Positions 26,931-34,387 of a DNA stretch of 64,000 nucleotides are shown one piece after another. Position 1 is the stretch's first letter; each line of letters opens with the position of its first letter. Where the stretch lies: positions 30,208 to 94,207 of the forward strand of contig NZ_SADR02000028.1 in assembly GCF_004010325.2 (NCBI RefSeq). The letters are read 5' to 3'. The position numbers and the translations under genes were made by a program. This DNA comes from Mesorhizobium sp. M00.F.Ca.ET.216.01.1.1. Its GTDB lineage: Bacteria; Pseudomonadota; Alphaproteobacteria; Rhizobiales; Rhizobiaceae. The notes under the pieces were generated by a model that saw only the letters and a list, made by a program, of their open reading frames with translations, made no database searches and was not told the DNA's origin.

Positions 26931-27482
26931 ATGCTCGGGATTGGCGACAAACTTCCGCAATTCAGCGTCACCGGCGTGAAACCGGGTTTCAACCATCACG
27001 AGGAGGACGGCCAAAGTGCCTTCGAGACGCTGACCGATAAAAGCTTCAAAAACAAATGGAAGGTCATCTTCTTCTACCCGAAGGATTTCACCTTCGTCTG
27101 CCCGACTGAGATCGCGGCGTTTGCCCGTCTGGCGCCCCAATTCGAGGAGCGCGACGCGGTCGTGCTCGGCGGCTCCACCGACAATGAATTCGTCAAGCTC
27201 GCCTGGCGGCGCGATCACCCAGATCTCGACAAGCTGCCGATCTGGATGTTTGCCGACACCACCGGCTCATTGGTCGATGGCCTGGGCGTTCGGGCGCCGG
27301 AGGGCGTCGCCTACCGCTACACATTCATCGTCGACGGCGACAACACGATCCAGCACGTCTACGCGACCAATCTCAATGTCGGCCGCAATCCGGAGGACAC
27401 GCTGCGCGTGCTCGATGCCTTGCAGACGGAAGGACTGTGCGCCTGTAATCGCCAGGTGGGCGGGACGTTGCTGGTCGCCTGA
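26931..27482 (+). CDS. Peroxiredoxin of the fix operon (AhpC/TSA family)
   Basis: 183 residues from ATG 26931, with CAACAGGAG ahead; the longer open frame begins inside fixX and is not used. FYPKDFTFVCPTEIAAFARL contains the peroxidatic Cys with the PxxxTxxC signature, and LCACNR near the C-terminus offers one or two resolving cysteines. Such peroxiredoxins (PrxS in rhizobial literature) sit in nif/fix clusters and are thought to remove peroxide formed by low-potential electron carriers during nitrogen fixation. It is 64 bases after fixX, likely in the same transcript. Confidence 0.92.
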   Translation: MLGIGDKLPQFSVTGVKPGFNHHEEDGQSAFETLTDKSFKNKWKVIFFYPKDFTFVCPTEIAAFARLAPQFEERDAVVLGGSTDNEFVKLAWRRDHPDLDKLPIWMFADTTGSLVDGLGVRAPEGVAYRYTFIVDGDNTIQHVYATNLNVGRNPEDTLRVLDALQTEGLCACNRQVGGTLLVA

Positions 27483-27509
27483 TCTTATTCCAAAGGAAGA
27501 CGACACCCC

Positions 27510-27701
27510 ATGAGCGACATTGCCGGCTGTCCATTCCACGCTGACCAAGCCGAGGCCGCCCCTGCCAGTGACGATACGCGCAAGACCATGACCGGTATCG
27601 GGCACACCATCGTCCGCCTGTTCACCGAAGCGGGCTGTTTTGACGCGGCGAGCTACGTTACTAGCCAGAAGATGACTATCAACGATGGAAAGGAACTATA
27701 G
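27510..27701 (+). CDS. Small hypothetical protein after the fix-operon peroxiredoxin
   Basis: 63 residues, ATG 27510 with AAAGGAAGACGACACCCC ahead, 27 bases after the peroxiredoxin stop, so probably cotranscribed. Two Cys are present (GCPFHAD near the N-terminus and EAGCFDAASY). I recognise no family. The spacing, ribosome site and ordinary coding composition favour a real gene. GC drops sharply right after its stop, suggesting the operon ends here. A short remnant of a longer gene is also possible. Confidence 0.55.
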   Translation: MSDIAGCPFHADQAEAAPASDDTRKTMTGIGHTIVRLFTEAGCFDAASYVTSQKMTINDGKEL

Positions 27702-27963
27702 CGAATCTACGTGATTGCGGCTAAACGCCGCATAATTATTTCACGAAAGCTTCGAGATATACTTAGAAATATGTGAGCATAAAGTAACGCAATTGATGAC
27801 TTCGACTTTTACAATCAAGCGCTCAAAAATTGAGCTTAATGCATCTTATTTGAGCGCGACAAACGAAAGGATGCGAGTAATACTTGCGCTTCCGGAATTC
27901 GAAACTGCAAAAAACGCAATCCCGTGGGAGGGAAACTCTTGGATCAACCGTTAAGGTGTTTCC
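27702..27963 (+). promoter_or_regulatory. AT-rich leader/promoter region of nifA
   Basis: 262 bases of clearly lower GC than the surroundings. I find no TGT-N10-ACA, no GG-N10-GC of sigma-54 type and no TTGAT-N4-ATCAA. A repeated GCTCAAAAATTGAGC (27821-27835) forms an inverted repeat GCTCAA/TTGAGC with a 3-base centre. nifA therefore may use a sigma-70 promoter or read-through from the fix operon. GGGAGGGAAA at 27926 is not correctly spaced for the ATG at 27964. Confidence 0.5.
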
Positions 27964-29733
27964 ATGACTCACATGCTGCGCGATCATATCCATGAGGTAG
28001 GTGACCGGAACATCCTGCCGACGCGAGAGATCAAGGCCATGCACAAGGCAGATGTCTCGCTAAGCGGGATCTACGAGATTTCGAAGGTCCTTACTGCGCC
28101 CGCTCGCCTCGAGATCACGCTTGCCAACGTCGTCAACATCCTTTCCTCGTTCCTGCAGATGCGTCACGGGGCGATCATCGTCCTGGACGAAGAAGGAGAG
28201 CCGGAAATCACCGCGACCGCGGGCGTAGCGCACCATCCACAACCCAGCGCCGGCCGCGCGGTCCCGCAGGCCGTAGTGGATCAGATTGTCGCGACGGGGA
28301 CGCCACTCGTCATCCAGGACCTCAATAAGTCTGAGCTGTTCTCGCCCGTTCAACGGCCGCAATCCGACGGTGTAGCTCCGATCGCCTTCATCGGCGTCCC
28401 GGTCAAGGCGGAACACCAGGTTCTTGGAACCCTTTCGATCGACCGTGTCAGGGACGGCGCCATCAGCTTCCGCTACGACGAAGATGTCCGCTTCCTGACG
28501 ATGGTTGCCAATCTCGTCGGCCAAACGATCCGTCTCCATCGCATACTGAGCACGGACCGCCAGCGGCTTATCGAAGAGCAGCAGCGGCTGGAAAAATCGC
28601 TCGACGATGAAAGAGCCGGTCCCGCTCGCCATCCACATGTCAAGATCGATGGGATCGTCGGAGAAAGCCAGGCGGTCAAGAACGTGCTCGACACCGTTTC
28701 AATCGTGGCGAAGACGAATTCCACGGTTCTTCTGCGCGGCGAGAGTGGCACCGGGAAGGAGCTGTTCGCGCAGGCCATCCATGAACTGTCGCTGCGCAAG
28801 AAGAAGCCCTTCGTCAAGCTGAATTGCGCCGCGCTGCCGGAAAGCGTTCTGGAGTCGGAACTCTTCGGGCATGAGAAAGGCGCCTTTACCGGCGCCATAG
28901 CGCAGCGCGCCGGCCGCTTTGAACTGGCGCATGGTGGAACGCTGCTCCTCGACGAGATCGGCGAGATTTCGCCGGCTTTTCAAGCCAAGCTCCTGCGCGT
29001 GTTGCAGGAAGGCGAATTGGAGCGCGTCGGCGGCACCAGGACGCTGAAAGTTGACGTCAGGCTCATCTGCGCGACCAACAAGGATCTCGAGGCAGCTGTC
29101 GCGAACGGGCAGTTCAGGGCCGACCTCTACTACCGCATCAACGTCGTGCCGATCATGCTGCCTCCGCTCAGGGAGCGACCCGGCGACATTCCGCGCCTCG
29201 CCAACGCCTTCCTTGGCCGCTTCAACAGCGAAAACAATCGTGAAATCGCTTTCACGCCTTCGGCGCTTGATTTGATCTCACGATGCTATTTTCCCGGCAA
29301 TGTTCGCGAACTGGAGAACTGTGTGCGGCGGACGGCGACACTCGCGCGATCCAAATCGATCGCTCCGTCGGATTTCGCCTGCAAGAGCAGTCAATGCCTG
29401 TCATCGCTTCTGTGGAAAGGGGCCGACCGGTCGCATGGCAGCAATGCCATCGACGACCTCGCCCAAGGCCGGATGATGCCGGCCGGATCGCCAGTGCCGG
29501 CCCGGCGCCCGATCATGCCTGACGAACGCGAAGCGTCGCCCGTCAAGGCCTGCGATCCGAACGATCCCGCTTGCCCGGCAATGGGGTCGCGTCTCACCGA
29601 ACGCGACCGGCTGATCGAGGCGATGGAAAGGTCCGGTTGGGTTCAGGCAAAGGCGGCCCGCATTCTCGGGCTCACGCCTCGGCAGATCGGCTATGCCCTG
29701 CGCCAGCACCATGTCGACGTGAAGAAGTTCTGA
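27964..29733 (+). CDS. nifA: NifA, sigma-54-dependent activator of nif and fix genes
   Basis: 589 residues. N-terminal GAF domain (about 35-185), AAA+ domain with GESGTGKELFAQAIHE (Walker A), the sigma-54 contact loop ELFGHEKGAFTGA and Walker B GGTLLLDEIGEI, then a Fis-type helix-turn-helix at the C-terminus (AARILGLTPRQIGYALRQH). Four cysteines have the exact spacing C-x11-C-x19-C-x4-C from the end of the AAA+ domain into the linker (the last pair is CKSSQC), the pattern of oxygen- and metal-sensitive rhizobial NifA proteins. It binds TGT-N10-ACA sites. No nifL is present, in line with direct oxygen sensing. Confidence 0.98.
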   Translation: MTHMLRDHIHEVGDRNILPTREIKAMHKADVSLSGIYEISKVLTAPARLEITLANVVNILSSFLQMRHGAIIVLDEEGEPEITATAGVAHHPQPSAGRAVPQAVVDQIVATGTPLVIQDLNKSELFSPVQRPQSDGVAPIAFIGVPVKAEHQVLGTLSIDRVRDGAISFRYDEDVRFLTMVANLVGQTIRLHRILSTDRQRLIEEQQRLEKSLDDERAGPARHPHVKIDGIVGESQAVKNVLDTVSIVAKTNSTVLLRGESGTGKELFAQAIHELSLRKKKPFVKLNCAALPESVLESELFGHEKGAFTGAIAQRAGRFELAHGGTLLLDEIGEISPAFQAKLLRVLQEGELERVGGTRTLKVDVRLICATNKDLEAAVANGQFRADLYYRINVVPIMLPPLRERPGDIPRLANAFLGRFNSENNREIAFTPSALDLISRCYFPGNVRELENCVRRTATLARSKSIAPSDFACKSSQCLSSLLWKGADRSHGSNAIDDLAQGRMMPAGSPVPARRPIMPDEREASPVKACDPNDPACPAMGSRLTERDRLIEAMERSGWVQAKAARILGLTPRQIGYALRQHHVDVKKF

Positions 29734-29824
29734 ACGCCTGGACGGCATCAACTTCGCGGTCCGGCTGCCTCACGCCGCATGTCGGGCGCGAGGCATTTTC
29801 GTAATCCGACCCTCTCATCCAAAT

Positions 29825-29840
29825 TGTCGAAAGCCCGACA
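29825..29840. promoter_or_regulatory. NifA upstream activator site for nifB
   Basis: TGTCGAAAGCCCGACA matches TGT-N10-ACA and the extended TGTCG-N6-CGACA form; ATGTCG follows directly, giving an overlapping CGACAATGTCG palindrome as at fixA. It is 74 bases from the -24 element. Confidence 0.88.
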
Positions 29841-29888
29841 ATGTCGTGTAGGAACAGCGACCGAAATCGGATTCTTGTGTCTAACACA

Positions 29889-29909
29889 TTGAAATAAAAG
29901 TGATTTCAA
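29889..29909. repeat. Perfect AT-rich palindrome between NifA site and nifB promoter
   Basis: TTGAAAT and ATTTCAA are separated by 7 bases. The element lies between the activator site and the -24 box, where IHF usually bends DNA, but the palindrome could also be an operator for another regulator. Confidence 0.6.
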
Positions 29910-29911
29910 AT

Positions 29912-29928
29912 CTGGCACGGGTCTTGCG
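29912..29928 (+). promoter_or_regulatory. Sigma-54 promoter of nifB
   Basis: CTGGCACGGGTCTTGCG: GG at 29914-29915 and GC at 29926-29927, 10 bases apart, an excellent match. Transcription should begin near 29939, which rules out the ATG at 29938 as nifB start. Confidence 0.93.
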
Positions 29929-29967
29929 ACGCGAACGATGTCGTTCACCTTGGAACGGAGCCGTTCG

Positions 29968-31449
29968 ATGTCCACACCGATGATTTCGCTTGAGAGCCTA
30001 ACCGGCGCAACGTCCTTCGACCAACTGCTGGCGACTGCCAAATCCGGTGGATGCTCGTCCTCGTCCTGCGGCTCTTCCGCAAAGCCGGACGACATGGACC
30101 CTGCCGTCTGGGAAAGGATCAAGGACCATCCCTGCTACTCGGAGGAGGCCCATCACTATTTCGCACGCATGCATGTGGCGGTCGCACCGGCTTGCAACAT
30201 CCAGTGCAACTATTGCAACCGCAAATATGACTGCGCCAATGAAAGCCGCCCCGGCGTCGTCTCGGAGAAGCTGACGCCCGACCAGGCGCTGCGCAAGGTG
30301 ATCGCGGTCGCCAACGAAGTGCCGCAGCTTTCCGTTCTCGGCATCGCCGGTCCTGGCGACGCCTGTTACGACTGGAGGAAGGCGAAGGCGACGTTCGAGC
30401 AGGTCGCCCGAGAAATTCCCGATATCAAACTGTGCATTTCCACAAACGGGCTCGCGCTCCCGGACCATGCCGACGAACTCGCCGACATGAACGTCGATCA
30501 CGTGACGATCACCATCAACATGGTCGACCCGCAAATCGGCGCGAAGATCTACCCGTGGATATTCTACGGTCACCGGCGCTATACCGGCGTCGAGGCGGCC
30601 AGGATCCTGCACGAACGGCAGATGCTGGGCCTGGAAATGCTGACCGCGCGCGGCATCCTCACCAAGATCAATTCGGTGATGATCCCTGGCGTCAACGACG
30701 AGCACCTCGTCGAGGTGAACAAATGGGTCAAGGAACGCGGCGCCTTCCTGCACAATGTCATGCCGCTCATTTCCGACCCGGCGCACGGCACCCATTACGG
30801 CCTCACCGGCCAGCGCGGCCCGAAGGCGATGGAACTGAAGGCGCTGCAGGACAAGCTCGAGGGCGGTGCCAAGCTGATGCGCCATTGCCGCCAGTGCCGG
30901 GCCGATGCCGTCGGACTGCTCGGCGAGGATCGCGGCCAGGAGTTCACGCTCGACCAGATTCCCGAAGAGGTCAGCTACGACGCACAAAAGCGCGAGGCCT
31001 ATCGGGAGGTGGTCGCGCGCGAGCGTGGCGACCACTTCGCGGCCAAGAGCGAGGCAATCGAGGTCGTCAAGGCGGCGAGCGCCAGCGGTTTGCTGCTCGT
31101 CGCGGTCGCGACCAAGGGCGGCGGCCGCGTCAACGAGCATTTCGGCCATGCCAAGGAGTTTCAAGTCTACGAGGCTTCGCCGAAGGGCATCAGCTTCGTC
31201 GGGCACCGCAAGGTCGAGCAATATTGCCTTGGCGGCTGGGGCGAGGATGCGGCTCTCGACGGCGTCATCGCCGCGCTCGAGGGCATCGACATCGTGATGT
31301 GCGCCAAGATCGGAGAATGCCCCAAGGACCAGCTCACCGAGGCCGGCATCAGGGCAACGGACGCCTATGGCCACGAATACATCGAAACCGCGATCGGCAC
31401 TCTCTATGCGGCCGAATTCGGGATCGAACCCCTGGCGGCGACAGCTTGA
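29968..31449 (+). CDS. nifB: NifB, radical SAM NifB-co synthase
   Basis: 493 residues from ATG 29968, with ACGGAG ahead; the earlier ATG at 29938 coincides with the predicted transcription start. The radical SAM motif C-x3-C-x2-C is in CNIQCNYCNRKYDC, followed by GIAGPGDACYDW. A C-terminal NifX-like domain (about 375-480; VNEHFGHAKEFQVYE) is fused, as in most proteobacteria. NifB makes the 8Fe-9S-C precursor (NifB-co), the committed step of FeMo-co synthesis. It begins the fourth NifA-controlled operon. Confidence 0.98.
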   Translation: MSTPMISLESLTGATSFDQLLATAKSGGCSSSSCGSSAKPDDMDPAVWERIKDHPCYSEEAHHYFARMHVAVAPACNIQCNYCNRKYDCANESRPGVVSEKLTPDQALRKVIAVANEVPQLSVLGIAGPGDACYDWRKAKATFEQVAREIPDIKLCISTNGLALPDHADELADMNVDHVTITINMVDPQIGAKIYPWIFYGHRRYTGVEAARILHERQMLGLEMLTARGILTKINSVMIPGVNDEHLVEVNKWVKERGAFLHNVMPLISDPAHGTHYGLTGQRGPKAMELKALQDKLEGGAKLMRHCRQCRADAVGLLGEDRGQEFTLDQIPEEVSYDAQKREAYREVVARERGDHFAAKSEAIEVVKAASASGLLLVAVATKGGGRVNEHFGHAKEFQVYEASPKGISFVGHRKVEQYCLGGWGEDAALDGVIAALEGIDIVMCAKIGECPKDQLTEAGIRATDAYGHEYIETAIGTLYAAEFGIEPLAATA

Positions 31450-31488
31450 GCCGCCTCATTCCAACCCGTCAACCGAACGAGGAGTAAA

Positions 31489-31683
31489 ATGGCCTTCAAG
31501 ATCATCACTTCCCAATGCACCCAATGTGGCGCCTGCGAGTTCGAATGTCCCTCGGCTGCGATCAGGTTCAAGGGCGAGACCTACATTATCGATCCGCAAA
31601 AGTGCACCGAATGCGAAGGCACGTTCGATACACAGCAATGCGCCTCGGTATGCCCGGTGCCCAAGACCTGCGTTCCCGCCTGA
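31489..31683 (+). CDS. fdxN: FdxN, nif-specific 2[4Fe-4S] ferredoxin
   Basis: 64 residues. CTQCGACEFECPSAAI and CTECEGTFDTQQCASVCP hold eight cluster cysteines; the insert between the second set's cysteines is normal for FdxN. It donates electrons in NifB-co synthesis or to nitrogenase. AACGAGGAG precedes the ATG. It follows nifB by 39 bases. Confidence 0.95.
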   Translation: MAFKIITSQCTQCGACEFECPSAAIRFKGETYIIDPQKCTECEGTFDTQQCASVCPVPKTCVPA

Positions 31684-31843
31684 TCTTGCGGGCACCCCGA
31701 ACCGAAGGTCAGCGAAAAGCGGGCACTCGTTTTCAGAGAAGATCATACCAAAGACGTCAGGTGCTCGGTGTGGCCTTGGACCCGCTTGTTGGCGGCCCGC
31801 AGACGATCTCTTAGGACGAACCGCGGAAAGGAAGGATTGAACC

Positions 31844-32176
31844 ATGGGCCTTGGACGCGAGCAGGAGGTCGAGATCCGCAAGCCCCCGCAATTCATGCCG
31901 GGCGAGCGAGTGCGCGCCACCCGGCATGTGAAAAATGACGGCACCTACCCCGGCAAGGATGTTGGAGAAAATCTGGTGAGAAAGGGCGACGAGGGCTATG
32001 TGCGCGACATCGGGACCTTCCTGCAGCAGTTCTACATCTATGCGGTCGAGTGGATTGATCGCGGCACCGTCGTTGGCATGCGCGCGCGCGAACTGACGAG
32101 CCTCGACGATGTCGCGGCTTCCGGCACCGCGGGACGCGCGGCAACAACCGATTTCAGCGAGAGACCGGGCCTATGA
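31844..32176 (+). CDS. nifZ: NifZ
   Basis: 110 residues. FMPGERVRATRHVKNDGTYPGK and KGDEGYVRDIGTFLQQFYIY are the SH3-like core of NifZ, which helps form the second P-cluster of the MoFe protein. AAAGGAAGG lies ahead of the ATG. The 160 bases between fdxN and nifZ contain no gene. The stop overlaps the nifT start. Confidence 0.95.
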   Translation: MGLGREQEVEIRKPPQFMPGERVRATRHVKNDGTYPGKDVGENLVRKGDEGYVRDIGTFLQQFYIYAVEWIDRGTVVGMRARELTSLDDVAASGTAGRAATTDFSERPGL

Positions 32177-32385
32177 AAGTGATGATCCGCAGGAACGGGA
32201 CCGGTCTTTCGGCCTACGTGCCCAAGAAGGACCTCGAGGAACCGATCGTCGAGATCGAGAACGAAGGACTTTGGGGCGGGTTCGTGCGGCTCAGGAACGG
32301 CTGGCGGTTGGTCCTGCCCGATCTTCCGGGCGATACGCGCCTGCCGATCACGGTCGAGGCGAAGAAAATTTCCGGCGAGGACTGA
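32173..32385 (+). CDS. nifT: NifT/FixU
   Basis: 70 residues; MKVMIRRNGTGLSAYVPKKD, GLWGGFVRLRNGWRLVLPDL and the length are those of NifT. The ATG overlaps nifZ's stop (ATGA). Function is not established; mutants in other species show mild or no effect. Confidence 0.95.
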   Translation: MKVMIRRNGTGLSAYVPKKDLEEPIVEIENEGLWGGFVRLRNGWRLVLPDLPGDTRLPITVEAKKISGED

Positions 32386-32411
32386 TGTATTTGGCTACCA
32401 AGGAGACGGGG

Positions 32412-33287
32412 ATGAATGCGATCCTGACTTCCGACTATCTCTTCATCATCCGGGACGGCGATGCCGAAAGGCGGCTCGCCTGCCTCGGAGAGGCGCTCGT
32501 CGCAAATGAAATCATTCCCTATCTCGGCCCCGGGCTCCTCCGGCTCGGCGCTACCGAACCGCCCGTGCCCGACACGCCGGAAGCGGTCGCAGCGCAACTT
32601 CACGCGCGGGCGCCGGCACCATCGAAAATCCGCACCAACATGTGGTCGGTCGCGCAATTCATCGAACAGCGCCGGCATCGCCTGACGCTTCAGGCCTGGA
32701 TGACCGAACTCTTCGCCGCGCCGGTCGCGCCGACCACCTTTCATGCCTGGCTCGCCACGCTGCCGCTCTCACTTGTCGTCGACAGCTGGTATGACGGCGC
32801 CATGCGTACGGCATTTGCGGAAACCGGCCGCACCAACGTCGTCGAGATACAGGGCATTACCCGGGCGGGCGAATTTCGTGACATCTGGACAAAGACTTAC
32901 GACTTGACCGGCCGGGAACTCGACGTCGCACCGTCCGCGCAAACGATTCTCTATACGCCGCATGGCGGCGTCAGGCCGGCCGCAAATTTCCTCGTTGCCG
33001 ATTCCGACTATGTCGAGGTGCTGACCGAAATCGACATCCAGACGCCGATCCCCGAAATGGTCAAGGAACGGCGCGCTGGCCGCGGCTTCCTTTTTCTCGG
33101 CTGCCGTTTCGACGATCAGATGCTGCGCACCTATGCCCGGCAGATCATGAAGCGCTCCAAAGGCCCGCATTTCGCGGTGATCGATGAGGCCGTGCTGACG
33201 AAAAACGAACGCCGTTTCCTTGCGGCGAGCGGGATCACTATCATAGACATGCCGGTAGACGAGGCTGTGGCGCGGCTTGCCGGATAA
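32412..33287 (+). CDS. SIR2-like domain protein at the end of the nifB operon
   Basis: 291 residues from ATG 32412 (AGGAGA spaced 6 bases ahead); an ATG at 32385 overlapping nifT's stop is an alternative. ANEIIPYLGPGLLRLG resembles the nucleotide-binding loop of SIR2-like proteins, and GFLFLGCRFDDQMLRTYARQ matches their C-terminal signature. It lacks the zinc-binding Cys set of classical sirtuins. It follows nifT within 27 bases, so it should be expressed under NifA. Its reaction is unknown; NAD+ binding or cleavage is the family's usual chemistry. Role in nitrogen fixation is inference from position. Confidence 0.75.
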   Translation: MNAILTSDYLFIIRDGDAERRLACLGEALVANEIIPYLGPGLLRLGATEPPVPDTPEAVAAQLHARAPAPSKIRTNMWSVAQFIEQRRHRLTLQAWMTELFAAPVAPTTFHAWLATLPLSLVVDSWYDGAMRTAFAETGRTNVVEIQGITRAGEFRDIWTKTYDLTGRELDVAPSAQTILYTPHGGVRPAANFLVADSDYVEVLTEIDIQTPIPEMVKERRAGRGFLFLGCRFDDQMLRTYARQIMKRSKGPHFAVIDEAVLTKNERRFLAASGITIIDMPVDEAVARLAG

Positions 33288-33599
33288 ACCTCAGCCACAG
33301 TCGGGGTATTCTCGATCGGGCGCTCAACCATCCTATTCGCACTTCGTTGCCCCCGTTCGCCGCACCTACCGACCACGGCTCAGAATCCAGGTTGACGGCG
33401 TAAGTCGCCGAGGATTGCGGCAAGGTAGTTCGGATCCCAGCCGGCATGAGGCGCTCTGAGTCCGCGTATCACAGGCGCAACAACCGCCCGGTTAGACCGG
33501 GACGGTTAGCATGCATGACAAAAGTGGTTGCGGGGACACGCACCCCCCGATACCGACATTCGATAATCGTTGAGATCTGACAGATCTAGCGATGTCCTA
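33288..33599. other. Gene-free stretch after the nif operon with a strong hairpin
   Basis: No gene is supported here. A hairpin CCCGGT-TAG-ACCGGG (33487-33501) is lengthened by AACCG/CGGTT arms (33482-33507, one bulged A). It has no T-run, but could end the nifB operon transcript or the converging leftward transcript. Confidence 0.5.
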
Positions 33600-34088
33600 T
33601 TACAGCTGGGCTTGAAGCCCTCGTCGATGAGCAATGAGCCAAGCCAAGCCGCATGCCAGTGCGACGTTGATCAAGGCAAGCCCGGAAAGCACTGCCAGTA
33701 ACCCGTGGGCGCCCGCACGCTCCAACAGCAGTGCACCAACAGACGGCGCCGCCGCCTGCGCTAGCAGACTTGGCATGGCAAGACGGCCGATTAGCGTCGC
33801 GTAACCCGAGGGTCCGAACAGCGCGAGCGGAAGGGTTCCCCGGGCGATCGATTCCAGGCCGATGCCGGCGCCGTAAAAGCCAAGCGCCACCGGAATAACC
33901 GGCAGGCCGGCCCGGAGCGCCGAGACGCCGACAGCCACGAACGTCACAGACGCATATTTGGTCCAGATCGGATGATGGTAACGGGCAACCATCATTTCAA
34001 TCGCTCGAGCGCCGACCTGCGAAGGACCGACCAGAACTCCAAGAGCAAACTGAACGAGAGTGATCATCGGCTCCGAGACATCTAACAA
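33600..34088 (-). pseudogene. Truncated MFS transporter (C-terminal part)
   Basis: The minus-strand frame encodes 162 residues: VLVGPSQVGARAIEMMVARYHHPIWTK, followed by four hydrophobic helices and an RRGLQAQL tail. This is the second half of a roughly 400-residue major facilitator; the first six helices are absent and the bases upstream of 34080 show no continuation. It is therefore a 5'-deleted relic. It marks the right-hand edge of the nif cluster. Confidence 0.75.
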
Positions 34089-34387
34089 TTATGCTTGTGG
34101 GAATATCACTGCCGAAGTTAGTGCCCACCCGCTCATCGCGCTTTGTCCGCCAGATCGGCGCGCCACAGCTCACGACCCATCATGCCTCTCTTAAAGAAGT
34201 TCGTGACTCATCTATTCTCCCGGCGCGCAGCTGGTGCCCATCGTGGTGCGCGACGATTAGGCACACGCCTGCTACGCAATCCCCGACCCCGAATCCGGAT
34301 TTCACCGGGGCCAGGGGTGCGATAGCGCAGTCCCGCCAATCGAGCTGTCGAGCGTGCACTTCGGGAACTATGGCACGCAAAGTGGAC
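34089..34387. other. Gene-free stretch
   Basis: About 300 bases between the MFS relic and the alcohol dehydrogenase end. I see no gene, promoter or clear repeat; short frames are of unlikely composition. Confidence 0.4.

Noticed and set aside
29998..31374. Long minus-strand frame opposite nifB
   Set aside because: Shadow of nifB coding; no domain signature.
33340..33470. Minus-strand run encoding HAGWDPNYLAAILGDLRRQP
   Set aside because: Looks protein-like over about 30 residues only, no start or family recognised.
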